Below, piece by piece: positions 7,374 to 15,630 of a DNA stretch of 61,286 nt; the stretch's first letter is position 1, and each line of letters begins with the position of its first letter. Source of the DNA: Streptomyces corallincola (GTDB lineage Bacteria; Actinomycetota; Actinomycetes; Streptomycetales; Streptomycetaceae). The stretch lies in NCBI RefSeq assembly GCF_019104725.1, contig NZ_JAHRXF010000039.1, positions 1 to 61,286 on the forward strand. Direction: 5' to 3'. The translations under genes and the position numbers were made by a program. The notes beneath the pieces were generated by a model. That model saw nothing but the letters and a program-made list of their open reading frames with translations, was not told the origin of the DNA and did not search any database.

Positions 7374-8567
7374 GTGGATGCGAACGTGATCGTGCACGGC
7401 ACGGTGGCCGAGGGCTTCGAGGCGGTCCGGGAGGCGTTCGCGGCGAACTTCACACGGCTCGGTGAGCGCGGCGCGGCCGTCGCCGTCTACCGGGACGGGC
7501 ACCGGGTCGTGGACCTCTGGGCCGGGGCGAAGGACGTGGACGGTTCCGCCGGGACCGCGCCCTGGGAGCGGGGTACGGCGCAGATCGTGCGCTCCGCCAC
7601 CAAGGGGGTGGCCGCCGCCGCGCTCCTCCTGCTCCACCAGCGCGGCGAACTGGACCTGGACGCCCCGGTCGGCGCGTACTGGCCCGCCTACAAGTCGGCG
7701 GGCAAGGAGCACACCCTCGTACGGCACCTGCTGTCCCACCGCGCGGGCGTACCCGTCCTGGACCGTCCCCTCACCCCGGAACAGGCCGCCGACCCGGACG
7801 TCTCAGCGGCGTACGTCGCCCTCCAGGCACCGGTGTGGGAGCCGGGCTCGGCCCACGGCTACCACGCGCACACCTACGGCTTCCTGACCGGCGAGCTGAT
7901 CCGCCGGGTGTCCGGACGCCCGGTGGGCGAGTTCATCGCGGAGGAGATCGCGGCCCCGGCGGGTGCGGACCTGTGGGTGGGCCTGCCGGACTCCGAGCGG
8001 CACCGGGCGGGCCGGGTGGGACAGCTCCCCGTGGGGGAGACCCCCGAGGGCGGCCTGCGTCTCCGCCCGAAGCAGTCCGTCGCCGCCGCCTACGCCGACC
8101 CCGGTTCCCTGACCCGCCGCGCCTTCGCGGCGATCACCCCGGCCCCCGACGAGAACTCCCCCGCGCTGCGCGCGGCGGCCCTCCCCGCCTCGAACGGCAT
8201 CGCCACGGCGGACGGCCTGGCCCGCTTCTACGCCGCGCTGCTGGGCGAACTGGACGACGGCACCCGCCTGTTCACCCCGGAAACCCTGCGACTCGCCACG
8301 GCCGAGCACTCCTCGGACCCCGACCGGGTCCTGATCGCCCCGACCCGCTTCGGCCTCGGCTACATGCTCCACAGCCCCGCCTCCCCCCTCCTGACCCCCT
8401 CCTCCTTCGGCCACCCCGGCCGAGGCGGCGCCCTGGCCCTCGCCGACCCCGCCTCGGCAACGAGCTTCGCCTACGTCACCAACGCCTTCCGCACCTCCGT
8501 CACCTCCGACCCCCGCCCCCAGGCCCTCCTCCGAGCCCTGCGCGACTCCCTGACCCCAGCAGCCTGA
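7374..8567 (+). CDS. Beta-lactamase-fold serine hydrolase (class C/esterase EstB type)
   Basis: 397 aa, beta-lactamase (S12-like) family. The catalytic S-x-x-K is SATK in RSATKGVAA near residue 78, the Tyr motif is in HAHTYGFLTG near 165, and the third-strand motif is HPG in FGHPGRGGAL near 345. No signal peptide, so probably a cytoplasmic esterase or amidase rather than a secreted beta-lactamase; the substrate cannot be read from sequence. GTG 7374 is chosen because GAGGAGAGGG lies just upstream; ATG 7353 would place that ribosome-binding tract inside the gene. It stands alone, after the importer operon and before a repeat-filled gap. Confidence 0.85.
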   Translation: MDANVIVHGTVAEGFEAVREAFAANFTRLGERGAAVAVYRDGHRVVDLWAGAKDVDGSAGTAPWERGTAQIVRSATKGVAAAALLLLHQRGELDLDAPVGAYWPAYKSAGKEHTLVRHLLSHRAGVPVLDRPLTPEQAADPDVSAAYVALQAPVWEPGSAHGYHAHTYGFLTGELIRRVSGRPVGEFIAEEIAAPAGADLWVGLPDSERHRAGRVGQLPVGETPEGGLRLRPKQSVAAAYADPGSLTRRAFAAITPAPDENSPALRAAALPASNGIATADGLARFYAALLGELDDGTRLFTPETLRLATAEHSSDPDRVLIAPTRFGLGYMLHSPASPLLTPSSFGHPGRGGALALADPASATSFAYVTNAFRTSVTSDPRPQALLRALRDSLTPAA

Positions 8568-8570
8568 CAC

Positions 8571-8826
8571 GGCGGCGCAGCCGCCCTGAAGGGGCGCGGG
8601 GAACGGCGCGACCAGCACCCGCGACGGTTAGCCGAACGGGGATGGCGGCGCAGCCGCCCTCAAGGGGCGCGGGGAACTGCGCGACCGGCCGAGACGGACC
8701 CGCACCCGACAACGGACCCGCCGTTCAGGGGCGCGGGGAACTGCGCGACCAGCCCCCTACGACGGTTGGCCGAACGGGGATGGCGGCGCAGCCGCCTTCG
8801 AGGGGCGCGGGGAACGGCGCGACCGG
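8571..8826. repeat. Four copies of a Streptomyces intergenic repeat
   Basis: The element contains an inverted GGCGGCGCAGCCGCC hairpin followed by AGGGGCGCGGGGAACnGCGC and GACC. Copies: 8571-8615, 8644-8688, 8724-8754 (lacking the hairpin half) and 8782-8826. Copies 2 and 4 are also preceded by a shared GACGGTTNGCCGAACGGGGAT segment, showing that a larger unit of about 140 bp was duplicated. The whole gap 8568-8875 is made of this material and has no gene. Confidence 0.85.
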
Positions 8827-8875
8827 CCACAGCAGGCCCGCGGGAAGAAAACCCCGCACCCCGGCGGAGCGAACC

Positions 8876-9157
8876 TCAGACGTGGATCGGGTGCGACACG
8901 CGCCCGGAATCCGCGTCGATCTCCTCATGCGCCTTGCCCAGCAGGAGCAACGCGAGCTCGTTCAGCGCCCGGGCCCCCGCGACCTCCTCCCCCACCCGGG
9001 GCTGCGGGGAATCCACCCGGTGCCGATTCGCGTGCCCGTGCGCACGTATCTCGGACCCGTCGGGAAGCCGGAGGAGGGCGACGGCGCGCGTGTGGTCGTC
9101 GTCGTCCTCCCGGAACTCCAGCTCGACATGCCACCCCACGGTGCTGCGCGTCGCCAT
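8876..9157 (-). CDS. DUF1876 domain protein
   Basis: 93 aa. Matches the small actinobacterial DUF1876 family: an N-terminal WHVELEF strand, an acidic/basic EDDDDHTRA segment, LRLPDG and the GHGHANRHRVD-like middle, ending in a conserved helix with ARALNELALLLLGKA. It looks like a compact alpha/beta cytoplasmic protein; function unknown. The start ATG 9157 is preceded at 8 nt by GGAGG; a GTG three codons earlier would overlap that site. No operon partner; transcribed toward the repeat cluster. Confidence 0.8.
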   Translation of the reverse strand: MATRSTVGWHVELEFREDDDDHTRAVALLRLPDGSEIRAHGHANRHRVDSPQPRVGEEVAGARALNELALLLLGKAHEEIDADSGRVSHPIHV

Positions 9158-9257
9158 GTGGACCACCTCCGGAGGACAGAAACACCCGCCTCATTCCAGG
9201 GTGCGCCCACCGGACCGGAACGTCACACGGAACCCCGGCGGCGACCGGCCGGGAAGG

Positions 9258-10136
9258 CTACTCGTCGAAGCTGGCGAAGTAGGCCGCGGCCAGGTCCTCG
9301 TGGCCGTGCCCCTGCTCCGCCGCCCGCCGCAGCCGCTCGGCGGCGGCGGCTGCCACGTCCAGCCGTACGCCGCTGCTCTCCCCGGCCGCGACGATGAGCC
9401 GCGCATCCTTCTCGGCGGTGACGACGGCGAAGGAGGCGGGGCTGAGACCGCCGTCGAGGATCTGGGCGGCCTTGGCGCGCAGGTATCCCATGTCGAGCGG
9501 GCCGCCCTGGACGGTCTCGAAGAAGCGCTGCGGATCGATGCCGAGGCCTTGGGCGAGGGCGAGGACCTCACCCGTGGCGGCGGTGACGGCGAGCACCCAG
9601 CTGTTGACGACGAGCTTGAGCCGGCTGGCGCTGCCGGAGGCACCGTCGTCGCCGGTCCACACGGTCCGGGCGCCGACCGCGTCGAAGACGGGCGTGACGG
9701 TCTCGCGGCCCTGTTCGGGACCCGCGGCGAGCACGGTGAGCTCTCCGGCCTCGGCGGGCTGCCGGGTGCCGGAGACGGGTGCGTCGTAGAAGACGAGACC
9801 GTGCTCGGCGGCGACGGCGGCGAGGTCGCCGATGAGGTCCACTCCGACGGTGGTGCACTGCGCCCACACCGTGCCGGGCCGCAGCGCGGGGGCGGTCTCG
9901 CGCATCACCTCGGCGACGGTGTGGCCGTCGTAGAGCATGGTGACGACGACGTCGGCGCCCTCGACGGCCTCGGCCGGGGTGCCGGTGACCCGGACTCCGT
10001 CGGCGGTGAGGGGTTCGGCCTTGTCACGGGTACGGTTCCAGGCGCGGGTCTCCAGCCCGGCGCGGGCGATGTTCCGGGCCATCGCGGCGCCCATGATGCC
10101 GGTGCCCAGGACGGCGACGATCGGCTTGTCGGTCAT
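9258..10136 (-). CDS. NAD(P)-dependent beta-hydroxyacid dehydrogenase (3-hydroxyisobutyrate dehydrogenase family)
   Basis: 292 aa. Rossmann dinucleotide-binding motif GTGIMGAAMARN at residues 11-22, followed by WNRT, where Arg/Thr after strand two suggests NADP preference. The substrate-binding DAPVSGTRQPAEAGEL block, the catalytic-Lys helix (SRLKLVVNSW) and an all-alpha C-terminal domain follow. Members include tartronate semialdehyde and succinate-semialdehyde-type reductases and imine reductases; the Lys in the LKL helix favours a true hydroxyacid dehydrogenase. The start at 10136 has GGGGAG 8 nt upstream. A TetR gene lies 100 bp upstream on the same strand and may control it. Confidence 0.85.
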   Translation of the reverse strand: MTDKPIVAVLGTGIMGAAMARNIARAGLETRAWNRTRDKAEPLTADGVRVTGTPAEAVEGADVVVTMLYDGHTVAEVMRETAPALRPGTVWAQCTTVGVDLIGDLAAVAAEHGLVFYDAPVSGTRQPAEAGELTVLAAGPEQGRETVTPVFDAVGARTVWTGDDGASGSASRLKLVVNSWVLAVTAATGEVLALAQGLGIDPQRFFETVQGGPLDMGYLRAKAAQILDGGLSPASFAVVTAEKDARLIVAAGESSGVRLDVAAAAAERLRRAAEQGHGHEDLAAAYFASFDE

Positions 10137-10236
10137 CGACTTGCTCCCCTTCGTGAGGTCTCTGTCCCCGTATGCCCCCGAATGGGAATGTATCCGTCAA
10201 CCGGGCGGACCGGCCACCGCCCGTACGGGACCGCCG

Positions 10237-10833
10237 CTACGCCGCCCCGAGCGCGGGCAGCACCACCGCGTCGATGTACGACGTGAGGAACGCGCGGGTG
10301 GGCGGCTGGTCGTCCAGCAGTGCCCGGGTGGCGAAGCCGCCGACGAGCATGTGGACCATGAACTCCAGGGCGGGACAGTCGGCGCGGATCTCGCCGCGCT
10401 CCACGGCCCGCCGGACCACCTGGTGGAAGGCGCCGATCTCGGGCTCGACGAGCTGGGCGCGGAACGCCTCGCGCAGATCGGGGTTGCTGTGCATGGCCAT
10501 CGCCACGCCCCGCATCAGCGCGGAGTTCTGCTCGATGGTGCAGTCGTCCTCCAGCTGCACCAGGGCGTGCAGGTCGCCGCGGAGGCTGCCGGTGTCCACG
10601 GCGGCGGCGTGGTCGGGCTTGCCGTGCCGGATGGCGCGGACGACGAGTTCGGCCTTGCCGCCCCACTGGCGGTACAGCGTGGCCTTGCTGGAGCGGGTGC
10701 GGGTGGCGACGGCGTCCATCGTGAGGGCGTCGTAGCCGACCTCACGGAGCAGGTCGAGGACCGCGTCGTACAGCTCGGCCTGACGCTCGGGGGTGATCCG
10801 GCTCCGGCGCCCGGCGGTGGCGGCCTCGGTCAT
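10237..10833 (-). CDS. TetR-family transcriptional regulator
   Basis: 198 aa. N-terminal helix-turn-helix (residues about 15-65) with the usual YDALTMDAVATRTRSSKATLYRQW pattern, and a ligand-binding C-terminal domain resembling the TetR_C_16/AcrR type. ATG 10833 has GGGAGG 9 nt upstream. It lies directly upstream of the dehydrogenase on the same strand and is divergent from the tricorn protease gene. Target and ligand unknown; regulation of the adjacent dehydrogenase is inference from position only. Confidence 0.85.
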   Translation of the reverse strand: MTEAATAGRRSRITPERQAELYDAVLDLLREVGYDALTMDAVATRTRSSKATLYRQWGGKAELVVRAIRHGKPDHAAAVDTGSLRGDLHALVQLEDDCTIEQNSALMRGVAMAMHSNPDLREAFRAQLVEPEIGAFHQVVRRAVERGEIRADCPALEFMVHMLVGGFATRALLDDQPPTRAFLTSYIDAVVLPALGAA

Positions 10834-10991
10834 GTCCTGCACCCTCCCAGCCCGGCCCGTCCTTACGAGACGAATGTACCCCAGGCTTTACCGAAACGAA
10901 ACAGTTTCGTACGCAACTCGGGCGGGACCACCGGCGTCCGCGCCCCGTGCGCCCCCGTCACGAGTTGCTGCCCCCGCGCCCCCGGAAAAGC

Positions 10992-13900
10992 ATGGGGAGG
11001 GTGAGCTATCTGCGCCTTCCCCACCTCTCCGGCGACCTGCTGTGCTTCGTGGCCGAGGACGACCTCTGGCTGGCCCCGCTGGCGGAGCCCGGCCGGGCCT
11101 GGCGGCTCACCGCCGACCGCACCAAGGCGGGCACCCCGCGCTTCTCCCCCGACGGCCGCACGATCGCGTACACGAGCTGGCGCAGCCTGGCGCCGGAGAT
11201 CCATCTCGTCGGCACCGGCGGCGGACCGGCGGAGCAGCTGACGTACTGGGGCAGCGCCGACACCCGGGTGTGCGGCTGGTCGCCACCGGGTCCGGACGGC
11301 CGCCCGCACATCCTGGCCGTCGGCTCCCACGGCGAGCCGTTCTCGTACTACACCTGGTCCTACAAGGTCTCCACCGACGGCGATCCCGGCCGCAAGCTGC
11401 CGTGGGGACCGGTCGCGGACCTCCAGGTCGCCGAGATCGACGGCGAGCGCCGCACCCTGCTGCTGACCGGCACCCCGCCGCACGAACCGGCCGCCTGGAA
11501 GCGGTACCGGGGCGGCGCGACCGGGCGGCTCTGGCTGCACGGGCAGCGGCTGCTGCCGGAGCTGAACGGGCATCTGGCGAACCCGATGTTCGTCGGCGAC
11601 CGGATCGCGTTCCTCTCCGACCACGAGGGCGTGGGCAACCTCTACTCCTGCGCCCACGACGGCTCCGGGCTGCGGCGGCACACCGACCACGACGCCTTCT
11701 ACGCCCGCAACGCCGCGGGCGACGGCACCCGCGTGGTCTACCAGTGCGCGGGCGAACTGTGGCTGGTGGACGACCTCGCGGCGGACTCGGAGCCCCGGCG
11801 GCTGGACGTACGCCTCGACGGGCCGCGCACCGGGCGCCGGAAGCACCAGGTCCCCGCCGCGCGGAACGTGGACGGCATCTCCGTGGACGAGACCGGGCGG
11901 GCGAGCGCGGTGGTGGTGCGGGGCAGCCTGTACTGGCTGACCCACCGGGACGGACCGGCCCGCACCATCACCGACACCCCGGGCGTCCGGGTCCGGCTGC
12001 CGGAGATGCTGGGCTCCACCGGGCAGGTCGCCTCGGTCACCGACGCGGGCGGCCCGGACGCCGTGGAGATCGCCCAGCTGCCCCGCGCCACCGGCGACCG
12101 GGCGCCCAGACGGCTGGCCGCCGGGGAGCTCGGCCGGGTGCTGGAGATGGTCGCGGACCCGTCCGGGGAACGTCTCGCGCTCGCCTCGCACGACGGGCGG
12201 CTGCTGCTGCTCGACGTGACGGAGGGCTCGAACGGCGAGGTCACCGAGCTGATCCGGTCGGTCAACGGGCCGGTGCGGGACCTGGCGTTCTCGCCGGACG
12301 GCGCCTGGCTGGCCTGGTCGCATCCGGGGATCGGCCGCACCCTGCGCCAGATCAAGCTGGCCCGGATCAAGGACCGGCTGGTGGTGGACGCCACCGACGG
12401 CCGCTTCGAGGACGAGAACCCCGTCTTCACCCGCGACGGCCGCTATCTGGCCTTCCTGTCCTGGCGCGGCTTCGACCCGGTGTACGACGTGCACACCGGC
12501 GACCTGTCGTTCCCGCTGGGCTGCCGCCCCTATCTGGTGCCGCTCAGCTCCGCGACCCCGTCCCCGTTCGCGCTGAACCCCGAGGGCCGTCCGGCGGCGG
12601 GCGGTCTGGACCCGCTGGAGGAGGACGAGGGGGACTCCGGGACGGTCACCGTGGAGGTGGAGGGGCTGGCGAACCGGGTCACGCCGTTCCCGGTGATCGC
12701 GTCCAAGTACTCCTCGCTGCACCCGGTGGCCGGGGGCGGGCTGGTGTGGATGCGCTGGCCGATCTCCGGGGCGCTCGGGGAGACCTTCGCCAACCCGGCC
12801 GACACCAGCGGGCGGCCCACCCTGGAGTTCTTCAACATCGCCAAGGCGAAGAAGTCCGAACTGGTCGGCGGGCTCGACTGGTTCGCGGTCAGCGGGGACG
12901 GCACCCGGCTGGTCGTGGTGGACGAGGGCGAGCTGCGCGCGGCACCCGCCACCGAGCAGGGCGACTCCGACAGCGTGGTCTGGATCGACCTGCGCCGCAT
13001 CCTGCACGAGGTCGATCCGGGCGCCGAGTGGCGGCAGGCGTACGAGGAGGCCGGGCGGATCACCCGGGACCTCTTCTGGGACCCCGGCATGTGCGGGATC
13101 GACTGGGACGCGGTGCTCGACCAGTACCGCCCGCTGGTCGAACGGGTGGACACCCCGGACGAGTTCGCGGACCTGCTCCGTGAACTCCTCGGCGAACTGG
13201 GCACCTCGCACGCCTACGTCACCGCCGCCCGCCGCGACGAGGGCCCCCCGCACTACCAGCGGTGGCAGGGCCTGCTCGGCGCCAACCTCGTCCGCCGGGA
13301 CGGCGGTTGGACGGTACGGCGCATCCTGCCCGGCGACTCCTCCGACTCCAGGGCCCGCTCCCCGCTGGCCGGGACCGGCATCCGCGAGGGCGCCGTCCTC
13401 ACCCACGTGGACGGCCGCCCGGTGGACCCGGTCGCGGGACCCTACCCGCTGCTCGCGGGCGCGGGCGCGACGACCGTGGAGCTGACGTTCACCCCGGCCG
13501 AGGGCGAGGCGGGCCGGGCCCGGCGGGTCGCGGTCGTCCCGCTGACCGACGAACGGCCGCTGCGCTACCAGGACTGGGTGGCCAAACGCCGCCAGGTCGT
13601 ACGGGAGATGAGCGGCGGACTCTGCGGCTATCTGCACATCCCCGACATGGGCGGCTCGGGCTGGGCCCAGTTCAACCGGGACCTGCGCCGGGAGGTGTCC
13701 CGGCCCGCGCTGATCGTGGACGTGCGCGGCAACGCGGGCGGCAACATCAGCGAACTCGTCATCGAGAAGCTGGCCCGCACCATCCTCGGCTGGGACCTCA
13801 CCCGGGACGCGCAGCCGGTGTCGTACACCTCGAACGCGCCGCGCGGGCCGGTGGTGGCGCTCGCGGACGAGGCGACCTCCTCGGACGGCGACATGATCAC

Positions 13901-14252
13901 CGCCGCGTTCAAGCTGCTGCGGATCGGCCCGGTGGTCGGGCAGCGCACCTGGGGCGGGGTGGTCGGCATGACCGGACGGCACCGGCTCGGGGACGGCACG
14001 GTCATCACGGTGCCGATGAACGCGGCCTGGTTCGACGCCTACGGCTGGTCCGTGGAGAACCACGGGGTCGAACCCGATCTGGAGGTGCTGCGCACCCCGC
14101 TGGACTGGGCCGAGGGACGGCACGCCCAGCTCGCCGACGCCGTGTACCTCGCGGTGGACCTGCTGGACGGCACCCCGGCCGCGCTCCCGCCGGGATACGC
14201 CGACGTGCCCGACCGCTCCCGCCCGAAACTGCCGCCGCGCCCCGGAGAGTGA
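10992..14252 (+). CDS. Tricorn protease (S41 family, PDZ domain)
   Basis: 1086 aa, full length for tricorn. Order: six-bladed then seven-bladed beta-propeller (about residues 1-670, repeats such as FSPDG), a C1 helical region, a PDZ domain (about 760-850, AGTGIREGAVLTHVDG), and the C2 serine-protease domain. The catalytic His is H740 in GTSHAYV, and the nucleophile is S964 followed by D965 in SSDGD, the same spacing as the archaeal enzyme (H746, S965, D966). No signal peptide: a cytosolic giant peptidase acting on oligopeptides downstream of proteasome or Clp. ATG 10992 is chosen by fit with the family N-terminus; its ribosome-binding site is weak. Confidence 0.92.
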   Translation: MGRVSYLRLPHLSGDLLCFVAEDDLWLAPLAEPGRAWRLTADRTKAGTPRFSPDGRTIAYTSWRSLAPEIHLVGTGGGPAEQLTYWGSADTRVCGWSPPGPDGRPHILAVGSHGEPFSYYTWSYKVSTDGDPGRKLPWGPVADLQVAEIDGERRTLLLTGTPPHEPAAWKRYRGGATGRLWLHGQRLLPELNGHLANPMFVGDRIAFLSDHEGVGNLYSCAHDGSGLRRHTDHDAFYARNAAGDGTRVVYQCAGELWLVDDLAADSEPRRLDVRLDGPRTGRRKHQVPAARNVDGISVDETGRASAVVVRGSLYWLTHRDGPARTITDTPGVRVRLPEMLGSTGQVASVTDAGGPDAVEIAQLPRATGDRAPRRLAAGELGRVLEMVADPSGERLALASHDGRLLLLDVTEGSNGEVTELIRSVNGPVRDLAFSPDGAWLAWSHPGIGRTLRQIKLARIKDRLVVDATDGRFEDENPVFTRDGRYLAFLSWRGFDPVYDVHTGDLSFPLGCRPYLVPLSSATPSPFALNPEGRPAAGGLDPLEEDEGDSGTVTVEVEGLANRVTPFPVIASKYSSLHPVAGGGLVWMRWPISGALGETFANPADTSGRPTLEFFNIAKAKKSELVGGLDWFAVSGDGTRLVVVDEGELRAAPATEQGDSDSVVWIDLRRILHEVDPGAEWRQAYEEAGRITRDLFWDPGMCGIDWDAVLDQYRPLVERVDTPDEFADLLRELLGELGTSHAYVTAARRDEGPPHYQRWQGLLGANLVRRDGGWTVRRILPGDSSDSRARSPLAGTGIREGAVLTHVDGRPVDPVAGPYPLLAGAGATTVELTFTPAEGEAGRARRVAVVPLTDERPLRYQDWVAKRRQVVREMSGGLCGYLHIPDMGGSGWAQFNRDLRREVSRPALIVDVRGNAGGNISELVIEKLARTILGWDLTRDAQPVSYTSNAPRGPVVALADEATSSDGDMITAAFKLLRIGPVVGQRTWGGVVGMTGRHRLGDGTVITVPMNAAWFDAYGWSVENHGVEPDLEVLRTPLDWAEGRHAQLADAVYLAVDLLDGTPAALPPGYADVPDRSRPKLPPRPGE

Positions 14253-14304
14253 CCGGGGCGATTCACCGGAGCGAACACCTCGACACCGTCGGGCGCACAC
14301 ACGA

Positions 14305-14336
14305 GCGAGGTGCCCGGCACAGGCCGGACACCTCGC
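14305..14336. terminator. Terminator hairpin between convergent genes
   Basis: GCGAGGTG-C-CCGGC pairs with GCCGG-A-CACCTCGC around an ACAG loop, with one internal mismatch. It lies between the tricorn gene and the small gene on the other strand and could serve both. Confidence 0.75.
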
Positions 14337-14362
14337 CCCAGGGGTGAAGTCGCGCGCGACGA

Positions 14363-14656
14363 TCAGGCGTTGTCGTCCTGGTCGAAGCGGTCCTCCATCT
14401 CGTGCCCCATGTCCCGCATGTCGCGGCCCTCGTGGCCGTGACCGGAGCGCTCGCCCTGCTGGCCGCGCTGCGGGCGCTCGCCCTGCATCCGCTCACCCTG
14501 CTGCTGACCGCGCTGGGGGCGCTCGCCGCCCTGCGTCCGCTCGCCCTGCATCCGGTCGCGCTGCCCGGCGGCCTGCTCACGAGCCTGACCGGCCTTCTGC
14601 TCGGCCTGGTTCTTCAGCTCGCCGGACTTGTTCTGGAACTTGTCCTTCATACCCAT
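14363..14656 (-). CDS. Small hydrophilic protein with Gln/Gly/Arg-rich repeats (CsbD-like N-terminus)
   Basis: 97 aa. The N-terminus GMKDKFQNKSGELKNQAEQKAGQA resembles the CsbD-like/KGG small stress proteins. The middle consists of near-repeats of QGERMQGERPQRGQQ (about residues 37-70), and the end is acidic (DRFDQDDNA). No fold or enzymatic motif; predicted to be disordered and very soluble, as for many dehydration- or sigma-B-type stress proteins. I looked for a sigma-B promoter (GTTT-N14-GGGTA) upstream and did not find a clean one. The start at 14656 has GGGAG about 9 nt upstream. Function unknown. Confidence 0.65.
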   Translation of the reverse strand: MGMKDKFQNKSGELKNQAEQKAGQAREQAAGQRDRMQGERTQGGERPQRGQQQGERMQGERPQRGQQGERSGHGHEGRDMRDMGHEMEDRFDQDDNA

Positions 14657-14745
14657 GTGGGTTCACTCCCGTGGGGTGAGACGGAGACCGGCCCCCGCTG
14701 GGGCCTCGACCAGATTCACACGAGCGAACACACTGCGCATGTCGA

Positions 14746-15630
14746 TCAGTTACGGTACGTAGCCCTCGCCCGTTCGTCGGCCTCCCCACCTGCGCCGACG
14801 AGTCCGGAATCCATCCCGGCGAGCCGGGGCGCGAAGCGCCGCACCTCCCGCCGGCCGACGGTGGCGATCAGCGCGGGCAGGTATCCGCGCACGCCCTGCA
14901 TCCCGCGCAGCCACCACTGCCCGTAGACATGCGCCGAGCGCCGCTCGATCCCGGCGACGATCCGGTCCACGGCCGGGCCCAGCGGGTACGTCCGGTTCGA
15001 CGGCCAGGGCAGCCGCTGCCGCAGCTCCCGCATCACCGCGTCCCGGTCGGCGCCGCGCACCATGTCGGTGTCCGTCCACGACAGATACGCCACCCCGACC
15101 CCCACCCCGAGGTGCGCGACCTCGGCCCGCAGGCTGTGCGCGTACGCCTCGACGCCCGACTTGGACGCGCAGTACGCCGTCATCATCGGCGCCGGGGTGA
15201 TCGCGGCGAGCGAGGCGATCTGGAGCAGATAGCCCCGGCTCTCCGCGAGCACCGGCAGGAAGGCGCGGGCGGTGACCGCCGAGCCGATCAGGTTGACCTC
15301 GATCACCCGCCGCCAGGCGTCCGGGTCGGAGCCCAGGAACGGACCGCCCGCCGCGACCCCGGCGTTGGCGACCACGACGTCCACCGCGCCGAACCGCTGC
15401 TCCACCTCCACCGCGACCCGGCTCATCGCCTCCTGGTCGGTGACGTCGGCGTACCAGTGGGCGGCCTCGCCGCGCAGCTTCCCGGCGGCCTCCTTCAGCG
15501 CCTCCTCCTCCAGCCCGACCAGCGCCACCCGCGCCCCGCGCGCGGACAGTTCGCGGGCGAGCGACTCGCCCACCCCGCGCGCCGCTCCGGTGACGACGGC
15601 GACCCGCCCGTCCAGACTGCCCCTGCTCAT
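14746..15630 (-). CDS. Short-chain dehydrogenase/reductase
   Basis: 294 aa, classical SDR. The cofactor motif TGAARGVG is at residues 15-22, NAG near 91, and the catalytic Ser and YxxxK (YCASK) near 145 and 158. A C-terminal extension of about 50 residues (GYLPALIATVGRREVRRFAP) is typical of SDRs paired with flavin monooxygenases. The start ATG at 15630 overlaps the stop of the monooxygenase gene (ATGA) and has GGAGGAGG upstream, so the two are translationally coupled. It probably oxidises or reduces an alcohol/ketone handled by that monooxygenase. Substrate unknown. Confidence 0.88.
   Translation of the reverse strand: MSRGSLDGRVAVVTGAARGVGESLARELSARGARVALVGLEEEALKEAAGKLRGEAAHWYADVTDQEAMSRVAVEVEQRFGAVDVVVANAGVAAGGPFLGSDPDAWRRVIEVNLIGSAVTARAFLPVLAESRGYLLQIASLAAITPAPMMTAYCASKSGVEAYAHSLRAEVAHLGVGVGVAYLSWTDTDMVRGADRDAVMRELRQRLPWPSNRTYPLGPAVDRIVAGIERRSAHVYGQWWLRGMQGVRGYLPALIATVGRREVRRFAPRLAGMDSGLVGAGGEADERARATYRN

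Noticed and set aside
10863..14300. Very long open frame on the minus strand opposite the tricorn gene
   Set aside because: It is the mirror of a GC-rich gene; its protein is Arg/Pro/Gly/Val skewed without any known domain, whereas the plus strand has full tricorn motifs.
14657..14760. Sigma-B promoter for the CsbD-like gene
   Set aside because: No GTTT-N14-16-GGGTA match could be found on the minus strand.
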